Numbered from the stretch's first letter, positions 21,377-32,020 are shown. The stretch is DNA of 64,000 nucleotides from Notospermus geniculatus (GCA_002633025.1 NMRB01000170.1:477994-541993), one strand, 5' to 3'. The notes: generated by a model not told the origin, from the sequence alone. A program made the numbers and translations.

Positions 21377-24300
21377 TCAGTCTGTCACACCTGTAACTTT
21401 GTTCCTGCAAGAGCTACAGACCTGGAAATGTGACCTACCCCCGGGTTTCATGACCNCGGCCATTTTGTGATTGCCTCATCTCTGTTGTATCCTCGCGAGA
21501 GGAAATTTAGGAAGGAATCACAAGAAAGTTAGTCTTCGAATCGTACATGTACGTACCAGGTTTTGATTTGTCCTTCAAATCAGCGCAGGATTTGCAACAT
21601 GTCGTCAAGTAGCTTTTATAGTAGCAATAAGATGGATCAGTTTTCACCTTTTCACACCACCCGGCTTTGTCTCCGTAATGACAACCTGTAAGAGTGAGGA
21701 ATTTTAAAAAAGATCAGCAAAAGAAAATGTGACATTGGTTAATGTGATATTGAGTCACAGAACAGCTACCTCATCGTCAAAGTTTGTAAACGAAGACAAG
21801 AACTCGTCACGGCGATGTTTTTGTATGCGCTCTGAATTATTGTATAAATTAATATAATAGTCGGGTCAAAATACGAAAAAATGGCCGAACCTCTAACAAA
21901 CTGCAACAAGATGACATTGTAAATGTCGTATGGTTCCCGATGTACAGGTACATGAATGATACATTGATAGAGATCAAGGTACGTTGATAGAGATGGTTCC
22001 TTCAAATCAGCGCAGGATTTGCAACATGTCGTCAAGTAGCTTTTATAGTAGCAATAAGATGGATCAGTTTTCACCTTTTCACACCACCCAGCTTTGTCTC
22101 CGTAATGACAACCTGTAAGAGTGAGGAATTTAAAAAAAGATCAGCAAAAGAAAATGTGACATTGGTTAATGTGATATTGAGTCACAGAACAGCTACAACC
22201 GTACCCCATCGTCAAAGTTTGTAAACGAAGACAAGAACTCGTCCCGGCGATGTTTTTGTATGCGCTCTGAATTATTGTATAAATTAATATATTCGGGTCA
22301 AAATACGAAAAAATGGCCGAACCTCTAACAAACTGCAATAAAAGGTTTTTTGACGGTTTCTTGTTCCATTGAATATGGGGAATAAAATCCCGATAGCATG
22401 GTCTACATGTAAAAGCGTCTTGAGTGCATGGTCATTCAAAAACCGGAAAATTCAGTTGTTCAATGCTTACCTTCTGGGGCATCGGTCAGTTTATGAGCCG
22501 GGCATGATTTGCAGCACTGTTTCTCATAGTGATAGCATCCATTCAGTTGCTCTTTAACCATTTGGGCACAAGTCTTGCCACTTAGTAGTAGAGCACTGTC
22601 ACCGAACATACATTTCGCTAAAACGAGAATCATTTGATCATAAGTATGACAGCGTACAATTAAGGATTCGTGTAGTTTTATTTCGTATATCGTGCAATCG
22701 AGTTGTTGTTGAACAACGACACAATTCGCGAGTCGCTCTTTCCTCGAGTTTCAAAGGGACGATCAGACCTACCTGGAGCCGATGGGGCCTTCTCGTCGTA
22801 CACACAATCACCTTCAAAACACCACTGAAAACAAATCACAGGCTCATTGCAGCTGTAAACTACAAGTTATACTATTGTCTCCTGTTCTCCAAAAAGTTGG
22901 AGAAACTTCACTTGTAGCGACAGAATCTACAGACATGCACATTTAAGATTCTGAGCGTGAAAAGTCACAATTTCAAAGAAAGCAGCTTTATCAGCATTGG
23001 CCTTGGTTTGGAACCAGCTGGATTGTGGTGATGTTCTCTCGATAATGCATGGTGTACATGTAGGCCGGCATTTCCGACAACTCCTGGCCCCGTATTCATA
23101 AAGCTACTTAAGTCTAAGTATGATACTTATCTTTTGTGTTGAACAAAGGATAAGTGTCATACTTAGACTTAAGTAGTTTTATGAATACGGGGCCTGAAGA
23201 CCAATAAAGGGTCTTTTGAATCGTCCTTTTAATAGACCAATTGTTGATTACGCATTGTTTGGTGTGACGGATTTGGATTTTCTGATTGGATCAGATGTAA
23301 TCCACTAACCTTTTTGTTCCCGCACGTTGTTCCACGAAGAGCAGCCCCGTTAGTCCACGCATATGTTGGAGTAGAGGGTTTCCAACACCTAATTTTTCTA
23401 CATATGGATTCTTTGTCGAATGTATCTCCCTGAAGGTCAAAGAAAGGAAGACTATTGACAAGTTCATCAAGTGGTACCACCTTACTTAACAGATTAGGGC
23501 TTACTTTAGTCTCGGTATTTTTCATCAGTTGACACATGGACCACATTTCAGAAAAAATAGAGGCCCGTATTCTAAAAGCCTCCTTAACTCTGAGGTCCAC
23601 TTTAAGCTTTTGTATCCTGCCCAGCAACCAATAGCTATAAAGGTCAACCTTAGAGTTAAGGAAGCTTCTAGAATACGGCCCAGAGAGTTTTCGCAAAGCC
23701 CCCGAAACATTTATGCTAACGCCAATCCCATTGTTCGATACCACGAAGGGAGCAGCGAACAATAGGATAGACGATCGCGTCGGCGTTTCGGGGGCTTTGC
23801 GAAAACTCTCTGCTTGTAGCTGTTGAAGGAGATAAGATACGAAGGCGTGACAGACGGACACACACACACACAGATACACAGATACACACACAGACACCAT
23901 GACCAATGACCAAAAACAATATGGTTCCCGATCTTAGTGATCGGGAACCATAATAAAAGGTTTTTTGACGGTTTCTTGTTCCATTGAATATGGGGAATAA
24001 AATCCCGATAGCATGGTCTACATGTAAAAGCGTCTTGAGTGCATGGTCATTCAAAAACCGGAAAATTCAGTTGTTCAATGCCTACCTTCTGGGGCATCGG
24101 TCAGTTTATGAGCCGGGCATGATTTGCAGCACTGTTTCTCATAGTGATAGCATCCATTCAGTTGCTCTTTAACCATTTGGGCACAAGTCTTGCCACTTAG
24201 TAGTAGAGCACTGTCACCGAACATACAGTTCGCTAAAACGAGAATCATTTGATCATAAGTATGACAGCGTACAAGGATTCGTGTACCGGGTAGTTTTATT

Positions 24301-27300
24301 TCGTATATCGTGCAATCGAGTTGTTGTTGAACAACGACACAATTCGCGAGTCGCTCTTTCCTCCTCGCCTCGAGTTTCAAAGGGACGATCAGACCTACCT
24401 GGAGCCGATGGAGCCTTCTCGTCGTACACACAATCACCTTCAAAACACCACTGAAAACAAATCACAGGCTCATTTACAGCTGTAAACTACAAGTTATACT
24501 ATTGTCTCCAGACCTGTTCTCCAAAAAGTTGGAGAAACTTCAATGTAGCGACAGAATCTACAGACATGCACATTCTGAGCGTGAAAAGTCACAATTTCAA
24601 AGAAAGCAGCTTTATCAGAGCATTGGCCTTGGTTTGGAACCAGCTGGATTATGGTGATGTTCTCTCGATAATGCATGGTGTACATGTAGGCCTGCATTTC
24701 CGACAACTCCTGAAGACCAATAAAGGGTCTTTTGAAGCGTGCTTTGAATAGACCAATTGTTGATTACGCATTGTTTGGTGTGACGGATTTGGATTTTCTG
24801 ATTGGATCAGATGTAATCCACTAACCTTTTTGTTCCCGCACGTTGTTCCACGAAGAGCAGCCCCGTTAGTCCACGCATATGTTGGAGTGGAGGGTTTCCA
24901 ACACCTAATTTTTCTACATATGGATTCTTTGTCGAATGTATCTCCCTGAAGGTCAAAGAAAGGAAGACTATAGGACATTGACAAGTTCATCAAGTGGTAC
25001 CACCTTACTTAACAGATTAGGGCTTACTTTAGTGTCGGTATTTTTCATCAGTTGACACATGGACCACATTTCAGAAAAAATACAGGCCCGTATTCTAAAA
25101 GCCTCCTTAACTCTGAGGTCCACTTTAACCTTTTGTAGAGTCCTGCCCAGCAAACAATAGCTAAAGGTCAACCTTAGAGTTAAGGAAGCTTCTAGAATAC
25201 GGCCCAGAGAGTTTTCGCAAAGCCCCCGAAACGTTTATGCTAACACCAATCCCATTGTTCGATACCACGAAGGGAGCAGCGAACAATAGGATAGACGATC
25301 GCGTCGGCGTTTCGGGGGCTTTGCGAAAACTCTCTGCTGTTTCAGCACAACCGTAAAGCGAAAGTTCTATTCAATTTGCTTACACCCTGGTTCTTTGCTC
25401 CAGGGCCGAATGTCCAGACACACTGTTCGTCGATTCCCCACACCTGACCTGGAGGTTTCACTTCTGGTCCTGCTGACGAGGCTGCATTTTTCAAGCAGTT
25501 GTTTCCTTTGCTGTGATAGTAGAAATGTAAACGATTACTCTCCACTCCCACAAATGAGATCATTAAATTTCAGATTGTGACTTGGATGTTTGCTTAAAAC
25601 TGGACTTGGACGTCACACATTCCGTGTAATATTCAACACATGCTATGAGTAAAGGAAGCGAAATGAACAGGGATTTCAACGGGACGAAACGTATCTCTGC
25701 TACAGATTATTTAGTGGCTTGTAAAGTTTGGTGTGTTCAAAATTGGGACGGGTTCTGGGCTTTTTTACTCTTGAAGACATCAACGTTTTGACGTTTCCTT
25801 ACTCATTCAACTCTTTGATGGTGGCTCGAAACTGTGCGATAGAACATGGCGAAAAATTATACGGGTGCTTTCGCGTTGCTTCCGTCGCTGAGCTGCCCCC
25901 CATTATGTATGAGCTGTTCTTACAATCGTTACCAGAACCATCATGAGAACTCCCAAGGCTGAAATGATAATAACATGTTTTTTGAATGATATAATCAACC
26001 GACAAGCAGCAACTTCCAATTGCAATTCGAGTTACATGTAGCTATTTCAGTGAGCTATTAGCTTAAAGTGTGCACGTAGTTTCTTGCTCATGAACAGGAG
26101 ATACGGAAGGAGATCCGATCACAGGGCCTATGGTTTTCAGGTACATGTATTTGATTTAATTAATGGAGGGCCAAGTGAAGTATGATTCAGAAAGCATATA
26201 TGGCGGCCTAAACTTGTGAACTGTTCAAAAATCCTGCATATTATAACAAGGTGTTACCGAATTACCACCTACTTATGCCCTAGTTCATGTGAGGCCACGC
26301 CAACACTTCCGAATTTTCCAAAGTCTTCAACGATAGAAATAGGGTATAATTCCGAGCAGATTGTCCCCACATATGCAAGACCTAGAAATATAGATCACAC
26401 ATGTCACAGCTTGCACCGTTCTGAACTAGATGTATAGCAAATTCATTTAGCTAGGGTCATTTCCTGGCTCACTCATGATGTAGCCATAATCTAGGAGAAA
26501 CAAATCGTTAATGTCACTGGGAAGGAAACGACGAGCAGTCCCGCCTTACCTCCGAGATTCTTCTTTCCTTCCTTTGTCAGCAAATCGTATCTAGGTAACG
26601 ATAACAAATCAATCAGTCAGAGAAATGGATAAAATTCCTCGTCTCAGTTTTCTTTGTAAAAGAAGCATTCGGATTCTAAAATCATTCGAGCCAATACTCC
26701 CATCTCCACCTTGAGCCCCGGAAGTTAGCAGGATGTCCCTTTTCAAATTCTATACCAGTCTGGCGCACACCAAAATAGGCCACCATGTATTATTCCCTAC
26801 GAGTAAGGTGCTGACGCCGAAGTTGTAAACACTCACTCACTGGTTCTCTATCCACGGACGCCTGCGGTGCTGCCACCTATTGTCGGTGATATGTACTGAC
26901 GTGAATATCGTGAGTGAGTTGCATCGGACCGGGAACCAGTCTAACGATCACGGGTGCTGCCACCTGCACGAAGGAATAAAACTAGTTTGCCGACCATATT
27001 TGTAAACAAACCAGCTTGTTTACAACTTCGGCGTCTAACTCCTTTAAGNNNNNNNNNNNNNNNNNNNNNNNNNNNNNNNNNNNNNNNNNNNNNNNNNNNN
27101 NNNNNNNNNNNNNNNNNNNNNNNNNNNNNNNNNNNNNNNNNNNNNNNNNNNNNNNNNNNNNNNNNNNNNNNNNNNNNNNNNNNNNNNNNNNNNNNNNNNN
27201 NNNNNNNNNNNNNNNNNNNNNNNNNNNNNNNNNNNNNNNNNNNNNNNNNNNNNNNNNNNNNNNNNNNNNNNNNNNNNNNNNNNNNNNNNNNNNNNNNNNN

Positions 27301-30300
27301 NNNNNNNNNNNNNNNNNNNNNNNNNNNNNNNNNNNNNNNNNNNNNNNNNNNNNNNNNNNNNNNNNNNNNNNNNNNNNNNNNNNNNNNNNNNNNNNNNNNN
27401 NNNNNNNNNNNNNNNNNNNNNNNNNNNNNNNNNNNNNNNNNNNNNNNNNNNNNNNNNNNNNNNNNNNNNNNNNNNNNNNNNNNNNNNNNNNNNNNNNNNN
27501 NNNNNNNNNNNNNNNNNNNNNNNNNNNNNNNNNNNNNNNNNNNNNNNNNNNNNNNNNNNNNNNNNNNNNNNNNNNNNNNNNNNNNNNNNNNNNNNNNNNN
27601 NNNNNNNNNNNNNNNNNNNNNNNNNNNNNNNNNNNNNNNNNNNNNNNNNNNNNNNNNNNNNNNNNNNNNNNNNNNNNNNNNNNNNNNNNNNNNNNNNNNN
27701 NNGACGCCGAAGTTGTAAACACTCACTCACTGGTTCTCTATCCACGGACGCCTGCGGTGCTGCCACCTATTGTCGGTGATATGTACTGACGTGAATATCG
27801 TGAGTGAGTTGCATCGGACCGGGAACCAGTCTAACGATCACGGGTGCTGCCACCTGCACGAAGGAATAAAACTAGTTTGCCGACCATATTTGTAAACAAA
27901 CCAGCTTGTTTACAACTTCGGCGTCTAACTCCTTTAAGGTGGAGATGGGTGTATGCCCTCAGAACAAGGCGTTTGTTGCGTTCTGACGGCTGTTTCACAG
28001 CTGATCACTGTAGACAAGGCACAAGAAAGGCACTTAGATCTATGTATCCTTATATAAGAATTGTATGACTTCTGCACATTAACCTTTAGGCGACCTGATT
28101 TGTCCATTGCCGTTCCGAACGTACATCGTGTCATATCAGTTGATCTATAGCTGTTTCCCAAGTGCTCCCTGCGAACGTACACATGTAGGGCATAATCATT
28201 TTGTCAGCGTCACATCCTCTTGCCCAACCAAGGCTTCCTGTCACTCCTACTATCGCTCCATCCACCCTTGCCGACCACCGTAGCATTTATCGCTCGCATT
28301 TGCGGCCCATGAGCGTGGCGGCTGAAGCAGCCAAACTTTACTGAAAGCGCGGTTTATGACGAAGAAAGGAACATTGTGAGGTTTGGATCGATGAAAATCT
28401 CAAAATGAAGAATAATCTAATACAATGTACGTTATAATGCATGTTTTATTCACAAAACATTGGATTACACGCATTTATCATTGACAGCAGTGGGGGGGGG
28501 GGGGTCCATGGAACGACCTGTCTGCGAGCAGGATGACAAACGGTGGTCGTAAGGGTGAAGGGAGCGTAGTTCGAAGGGCGGAGTGACCGGAGGCCTTGAT
28601 TAGTCAAGATGCGTCACATCTAGTAACGAAATCGCTTCTCTGGTGAGTTTAAGTTAATTTATTGATCTGTTGATGAAATGGTGTTACTTACCCACTGATA
28701 AGCATGGCATGATCATGTTTCGGGCAACAACGGAGTTTTTCTTGCCGCCATGTCCTGAATGCACTTAATGAATTCCCTGCTTGTAGGTCGCCATTAGTTG
28801 CGTAATCTGAAGTTACGGCTGATTTGGAAGCGGACTAAGCGAAGAGAAAAATACAATCACATAAAGTTCTACGGTATTTTTTAGCCTGTTAATTGAAGAA
28901 CTTTGATTTTGAAGTTTTGTTCGACTTTCTCCTCACTGCAGTTTCTGGTATTTCGTACATGTACATGTATACGGCAAGGAATACGGCAAGTAATATTCAG
29001 AATGACCCCAAGTGTGCATGGGTTGGTTGGTGCAGTGCATTACCTCAGGTACGTAGGGCCACAGGGTCCCATTAAGATCTCGGTCTGCTTGTTATCGAAG
29101 TACTGATATATTGTATATTGACATCCGGGAAGGTTCGTTAATTACTTACATCAAGAAAGAAAAAGCCCGAAACTTTCACGGTTATTTTGAAATCAGACTT
29201 GATGTTTGCAAAACGAAGATCCATCTGCAAAGAAATTGTACTTTCGTGTCTGAAAGATGATACTGCACACCTACCGGTATTTCAAAAAGCAGCTTGCCGT
29301 TCCCCCCTACCCCGGAAAATGAAGCTGGTGATCAATATTCAGCAAATATTGAGTGTGACAAAATCCTTCTGACACTGAGAGCTTATTGAATGACATTTGG
29401 GGCTCATAGCTGTGACTTCTCTATACAGAAGTCTCTCTTGTTGACAAATGACGTCATTTGTCTCAAATCCTACGAACGTACCCCTACAACCAATAGAGCG
29501 TAGTATTCCTTAGCTTTTTCGACTGATGAAAATCTGAAAGAAAGATAAACCCACTTCTAAATTTACTTTTACTGCTGAGTGGCGATTGTTCCACCTAAAG
29601 CAGGTTCCGCACAATTTCCATCTCAGTCTTCAGAACATGTTACCAAACTCACCAAAATGGACTGACCGTCATCAGAACATACTTTTAGTAGTTTCCCATT
29701 TCCAACTTGTCGAAGCATTTCACCCTTTACTCTGAGCCATGTTGGTTACCCACCTTTTATAAGCCTCGTAATCAACGACAGGCAATAGCTCGACTGTGTA
29801 AAGGGGTTTATCAGCGCGTGCCTCGATGGTGATGTTGGGTTCCGATCTTCTGTCGACGATGTCAAGTCCGGATCGCTTGGCCGCTGATGACTGCTCGGTA
29901 TAAACGGGACCTACAGTAGAGCGAAGACAACAGGAAACGAAAATCTGGTGGTAAAGGCAATTAGAAAGCAGCATGGGCAGCAATGAAGCTGTGGTCAGGA
30001 ATAAGATACTGAAGTTTCGCCACATTATAAAAGATACATAGAACAGTTAGTAGTCCAACTTGCAAGCCAGGAACGGCTTGTGGATTTCACATGACCGACT
30101 ACTCGCCGGCGTTGCTATCAGAATCAGGTCTTGGATATCTACCGTCATCAATATGACTTTCTATCTTTCTCCTGACCATAGTATGCTCCATTTCTCCATC
30201 AACGGCTCGCTTTCTCGATGCATCGTTTTCCTCGACGACTGGTTCCACGAGGATCTCATGGTCTCCGTCATTAAGAATGCCACGCTGAAATTAACGAATC

Positions 30301-31972
30301 TTTGATGATGCAGTGAGATTTGCGCCACATGCTTGTCCCCAAGAATGAAGGACGAATCTGTGAAAATTCATATAAGTGTAACTAAGGGTGTGGTGTGCCT
30401 CAGGCTATTTGTGTTTAATTGAATTGATGTATTCTTACCATGCTCCTCCTGTATAAGCCACTTTCGGTTCGTTCACTTTTCACAAGGAAGGCTCCTCCGT
30501 TTTCAACATCGTGGTATGCTTTCGAATCCTGAAGAAGAGAATGAGTTTTGAATATTAAACAAATCACTATCGAACCGCGTGGAAAATATTGGCCGACGGA
30601 AATGAGATAATGCAGAAGATGGTCACTTCACGAACAAATTTTGGCCGCATCTGCCGGATATTGGTCCAGGAGTTACATTGATGGGATTGATTCATATTTG
30701 AACTCGTCAATTGGTTTTGCCTGATCTATTTGGATTCATCTGTAGAATCAGGCCCTCTCACAAAGGCCTGGGTCCGGTTGCACAGAAGTTGAAAAGATAA
30801 AAGTCTGTTAATTTAACTTTTCCTGTTAAAATCCCTAACTTGTTGTCAACTAACAAAACTAAAATTTTGGGATAAGTTAACACCAAGATAAACTAACAGT
30901 GATTTTTAACTTTTGTGCAACCGGCCCCAGATTAATTGAGACACATCGACATCAGCCTGTACTACACAGTGCTTCATATGACAGCGAGCAATTCTACGGA
31001 CAGATCAGAAAACGGGTGTGGAAAAAAATCTTCCTATCGGTCATTGCAGACACAATCGCCATACTTACCAAATCTCGAACGTACAGCCTTTTCGCTTTCC
31101 CATTATTATCAGTCGTGTATACTGGCGCATCCAGATTCAAACTGTCCCGCCGACGTAGATTCAAAACTTTCGACTCGCCGCTTCGGGTATTCAGTTGGAT
31201 ATTGAGCTCCTGTGGATGCTCCTCGGTAACAGGTCCAAGATCACGAATAGACACCCGGTCATCCCCTGAAGTCAAGTGGAATGATTCTAAATGTAGATAT
31301 TCTCGTCCGTCCAAATGCTTCACTCGCAGGTGTAGTCAGTATCAGCGGCTATCGTCGGTCGGAGTCGGATTTTATATCGCAAAAAATGTCATCATCTATG
31401 ACATCATTTTTGAAATTTCGAAACACAGACCAGAAGAATATTTTGTGTATCAGGCATTGTTTAATAGGTGTTGTGTGCGTCAGTGCATGGAGACGAACTG
31501 GTGTTTTAGGCCAAGAATTACGTGTACAGGTGTGAAGGGAAAGAATGTCCTAGGAAAAACTGTCCGGGGAACAAAACATTCTATTGTTACATTCTAATCT
31601 CTGACAATTGGTTTCTATACCCATGCCGCTTAATCCGTCATTCAACAATAGAAGTGGACACTTTTTACAGGGGGACACTATTTACTGCTACACCGGTATT
31701 GAAGACATTGAGATTGCCAAACAGGAGAAGACAATATGATTTGAAAAGGACATTGCATTTTCTGCACACAACAAAAACCATCATCGATTTGCCCTAAAAA
31801 GCAAGATATTCGGAAAGAAGATACATGTACAGTCATAAACTGTTACGGTGCAAAAATAATTGGGACTCGGCATGGAATTCACCAGTAAAGTGATTGAAAA
31901 TAAGTTAGACTCACCAAACTGACGACCGAAAGTGGTCACGAACAGCGTACAGAGAATAACTACGATCTTCAT
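18603..31972 (-). CDS. ADAMTS/MIG-17-like M12B metalloprotease with about eight PLAC-like modules, copy B
   Basis: The only copy of the protease gene with both ends in view, though a sequence gap lies in one intron. Exons: 31915-31972 (signal MKIVVILCTLFVTTFG), 31069-31265, 30439-30528 and 30143-30284 (propeptide), 29754-29910, 29482-29533, 29150-29224, 28692-28834, 26550-26590, 26273-26381 and 25803-25958 (catalytic), 25384-25510, 24826-24945 and 24399-24450 (cysteine-rich), and PLAC-like exons 24086-24232, 22471-22617, about 21990-22112, 21557-21685, 21031-21168, 20512-20649, 19173-19292 and 18603-18715. The zinc motif reads HELGHNLGSSHD, with Met-turn YIMGG. The last exon stops with TAA at 18603-18605 and a poly(A) signal follows. 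An extra pair of cysteine-rich exons lies at 23310-23429 and 22773-22824. Predicted secreted metalloprotease; substrate unknown. Confidence 0.82.
19173..19292 (-). CDS. Copy B PLAC-like exon g
   Basis: Encodes CPYGDQMDCSKAHQYVGYC ... YCCKTCPPLKD. It is more diverged than exons a-f but keeps all six cysteines, phase 1-1, and a GTAAGT donor. Confidence 0.7.
19345..19581. mobile_element. piggyBac-like MITE (TTAA), copy 1
   Basis: Inverted ends AGGAGTTAGACGCCGAAGTT and the complement, with TTAA at 19341-19344 and 19582-19585. It lies in the intron between PLAC exons f and g. Other copies are at 26813, 27703, 34321 and 42469. Confidence 0.75.
19757..20082. mobile_element. TIR element with internal tandem repeat
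   Basis: TAGTTGGTTTACG at the left is mirrored by CGTAAACCAACTA at the right. Inside, a roughly 65-bp unit starting CTGAAAGGCTGAGGCAGGAGG is repeated twice. Confidence 0.55.
20512..20649 (-). CDS. Copy B PLAC-like exon f
   Basis: Encodes CPYGDKARWCLKIKPNNAM ... YCYYKQYEADCCWSCP. It is phase 1-1. It is a tandem duplicate of the 21031 exon, with intron sequence also shared. Confidence 0.72.
20772..20913. mobile_element. Near-perfect hairpin MITE with TAA flanks
   Basis: Arms of about 60 bp start AGGCCCGTATGCACAGACG and are mirrored almost exactly. Flanking TAA on both sides fits PIF/Harbinger-type insertion. It lies between PLAC exons e and f. Confidence 0.7.
21031..21168 (-). CDS. Copy B PLAC-like exon e
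   Basis: Encodes CPYGDKAGWCSKIEPNNDM ... YCYDKKYEADCCKACP. It belongs to a longer subclass of PLAC-like exon, shared with 20512-20649. It is phase 1-1 with a GTAAGG donor. Confidence 0.72.
21269..21390. repeat. Dispersed repeat: GGTTTCCGATCT palindrome plus (GTCT)n/(GT)n
   Basis: The palindrome around GATCTCAAGATC is followed by TTGGTCGTGGTGTCTGTCTG and then GT and GTCT microsatellite. The same arrangement occurs in reverse at 23850-23952, so the microsatellite belongs to a mobile repeat. A single N lies nearby at 21456. Confidence 0.6.
21557..21685 (-). CDS. Copy B PLAC-like exon d
   Basis: Same protein as exon c through CCKSCADLK, with a normal end and GTACGT donor. It is phase 1-1. The intron sequence upstream is repeated at 22120-22340, showing that c and d arose by tandem duplication. 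Confidence 0.72.
21990..22112 (-). CDS. Copy B PLAC-like exon c, altered 3' end
   Basis: Starts with an intact CTTACAG acceptor and encodes CHYGDKAGWCEKVKTDP followed by YCYYKSYLTTCCKSC. The usual KDKSKP end and GTACG donor are replaced by another sequence after LKE. A phase-1 GTATCA donor near 21963 is possible. The exon may otherwise be dead. Confidence 0.5.
22471..22617 (-). CDS. Copy B PLAC-like exon b (duplicate of a)
   Basis: Differs from 24086-24232 mainly by Lys for Asn before the first Cys and by a GTAAGC donor. It belongs to the local duplication that also copied the two cysteine-rich exons. Confidence 0.72.
22773..25510 (-). CDS. Copy B cysteine-rich domain exons, with a duplicated pair
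   Basis: Exon 25384-25510 has KGNNCLKN and PPGQVWGIDEQCVWTFGPG. Exon 24826-24945 has GDTFDKESICRKIRCWKP ... ALRGTTCGNKK. Exon 24399-24450 has WCFEGDCVYDEKAPSAP. Near-identical copies of the last two lie at 23310-23429 and 22773-22824. The duplicated exons begin in phase 0, while the PLAC exon before them (24086-24232) ends in phase 1, so they cannot follow it in frame. Confidence 0.75.
23087..23193. mobile_element. 107-bp palindromic MITE with CTG duplication
   Basis: Begins GCCCCGTATTCATAAAGC and ends with the mirror sequence. CTG flanks it at 23084-23086 and 23194-23196. The paralogous locus near 24708 has the empty site CTCCTGAAGACC. Confidence 0.8.
23562..23681. mobile_element. Palindromic MITE (GGCCCGTATTCTAAAAGC ends)
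   Basis: The left end GGCCCGTATTCTAAAAGCC is mirrored by CTTCTAGAATACGGCC. The paralogue at 25084-25204 also carries it, so it predates the local duplication. Confidence 0.65.
23682..23811. mobile_element. Hairpin MITE (AGAGAGTTTTCGCAAAGCCC ends)
   Basis: Arms of about 32 bp, AGAGAGTTTTCGCAAAGCCC and the complement, surround a 65-bp centre. The second copy is at 25206-25335. Confidence 0.7.
23850..23952. repeat. Dispersed repeat with (CA)n and GGTTCCCGATCT palindrome
   Basis: Reverse-orientation relative of 21269-21390: CACACA microsatellite, then CACCATGACCAATGACC, then the GGTTCCCGATC/GATCGGGAACC palindrome. Confidence 0.6.
24086..24232 (-). CDS. Copy B PLAC-like exon a
   Basis: Encodes NCMFGDSALLLSGKTC ... 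GCYHYEKQCCKSCPAHK with six-cysteine PLAC-like spacing. It is phase 1-1 with a GTAGGC donor. Confidence 0.72.
25084..25335. mobile_element. Second copy of the two adjacent hairpin MITEs
   Basis: Same pair of elements as 23562-23811, in the same order, carried by the local tandem duplication. Confidence 0.65.
25803..29910 (-). CDS. Copy B catalytic (M12B) domain exons
   Basis: Seven exons: 29754-29910 (LYTVELLPVVDYEAYKR), 29482-29533 (KEYYALLVVG), 29150-29224 (MDLRFANIKSDFKI), 28692-28834 (ending CPKHDHAMLISG), 26550-26590 (YDLLTKEGKKNLG), 26273-26381 (LAYVGTICSE ... GVASHELGH) and 25803-25958 (LGSSHDGSGNDC ... YIMGGSSA ... YNFSPCS). The three zinc histidines, the catalytic Glu and the Met-turn are all present. 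The gap lies between the fourth and fifth of these exons. Confidence 0.82.
26813..27043. mobile_element. piggyBac-like MITE, copy 2, beside gap
   Basis: Same element as 19345-19581 but lacking the first bases (AGGAGTTA) at the left. The right end runs to TTAA at 27044-27047, directly before the gap. Confidence 0.7.
27049..27702. other. Assembly gap (654 N)
   Basis: Runs of N inside an intron of copy B, bordered on both sides by copies of the same MITE. Open frames across it are meaningless. Confidence 0.99.
27703..27933. mobile_element. piggyBac-like MITE, copy 3, beside gap
   Basis: Begins GACGCCGAAGTTGTAAAC right after the gap and ends at TTAA 27934-27937. As read, it is identical to 26813-27043. 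Confidence 0.7.
30143..31265 (-). CDS. Copy B propeptide exons
   Basis: Exons 31069-31265 (DDRVSIRDLGPVTEEHPQE ... RLYVRDL), 30439-30528 (DSKAYHDVENGGAFLVKSE) and 30143-30284 (RGILNDGDHEILVEPVVEE ... HTMVRRKI). All joins keep phase. The frame of the first exon also runs upstream to about 31322 with KHLDGREYLHLESFHLTS, which could be an alternative 5' part of the exon. Confidence 0.72.
30770..30930. mobile_element. Palindromic MITE (GGTCCGGTTGCACAGAAG ends), unit 2 copy
   Basis: GGGTCCGGTTGCACAGAAGTT at the left is mirrored by AACTTTTGTGCAACCGGCCCC. The same insertion is at 40405-40570, so it predates the large duplication. Confidence 0.65.
31915..31972 (-). CDS. Copy B exon 1: signal peptide
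   Basis: ATG at 31972 starts MKIVVILCTLFVTTFGRQF, a typical signal peptide, followed by a GTGAGT donor in phase 1. A TATA box lies about 50 bp upstream. Confidence 0.8.
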
Positions 31973-32020
31973 GATGAAGTAATGCCAAGTAATGATTGAT
32001 GAGGGGGAGTGGAGACAAGC

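Larger units (their letters stand above)
22340..25340. repeat. Local tandem duplication of about 1.5-1.6 kb in copy B
   Basis: About 22340-23820 and 23950-25340 are collinear and nearly identical. Each contains one PLAC exon, the WCFEGDCV exon and the GDTFDKESIC exon. They differ by the MITE at 23087 and small indels. Confidence 0.75.

Noticed and set aside
18603-24232. Calling the CCxxC modules ShKT domains
   Set aside because: They end in adjacent cysteines (CCxSC), which fits PLAC better. True ShKT spacing is seen only in 37236-37352 and 49637-49753.
26941-27789. Open frames of about 240-260 codons across the gap
   Set aside because: Almost all residues are unknown because the region is N; they are artefacts of missing stops.
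31069-31597. Long plus-strand frame over the copy B propeptide exon
   Set aside because: The minus strand encodes the conserved propeptide with proper splice sites; the plus frame is its shadow.
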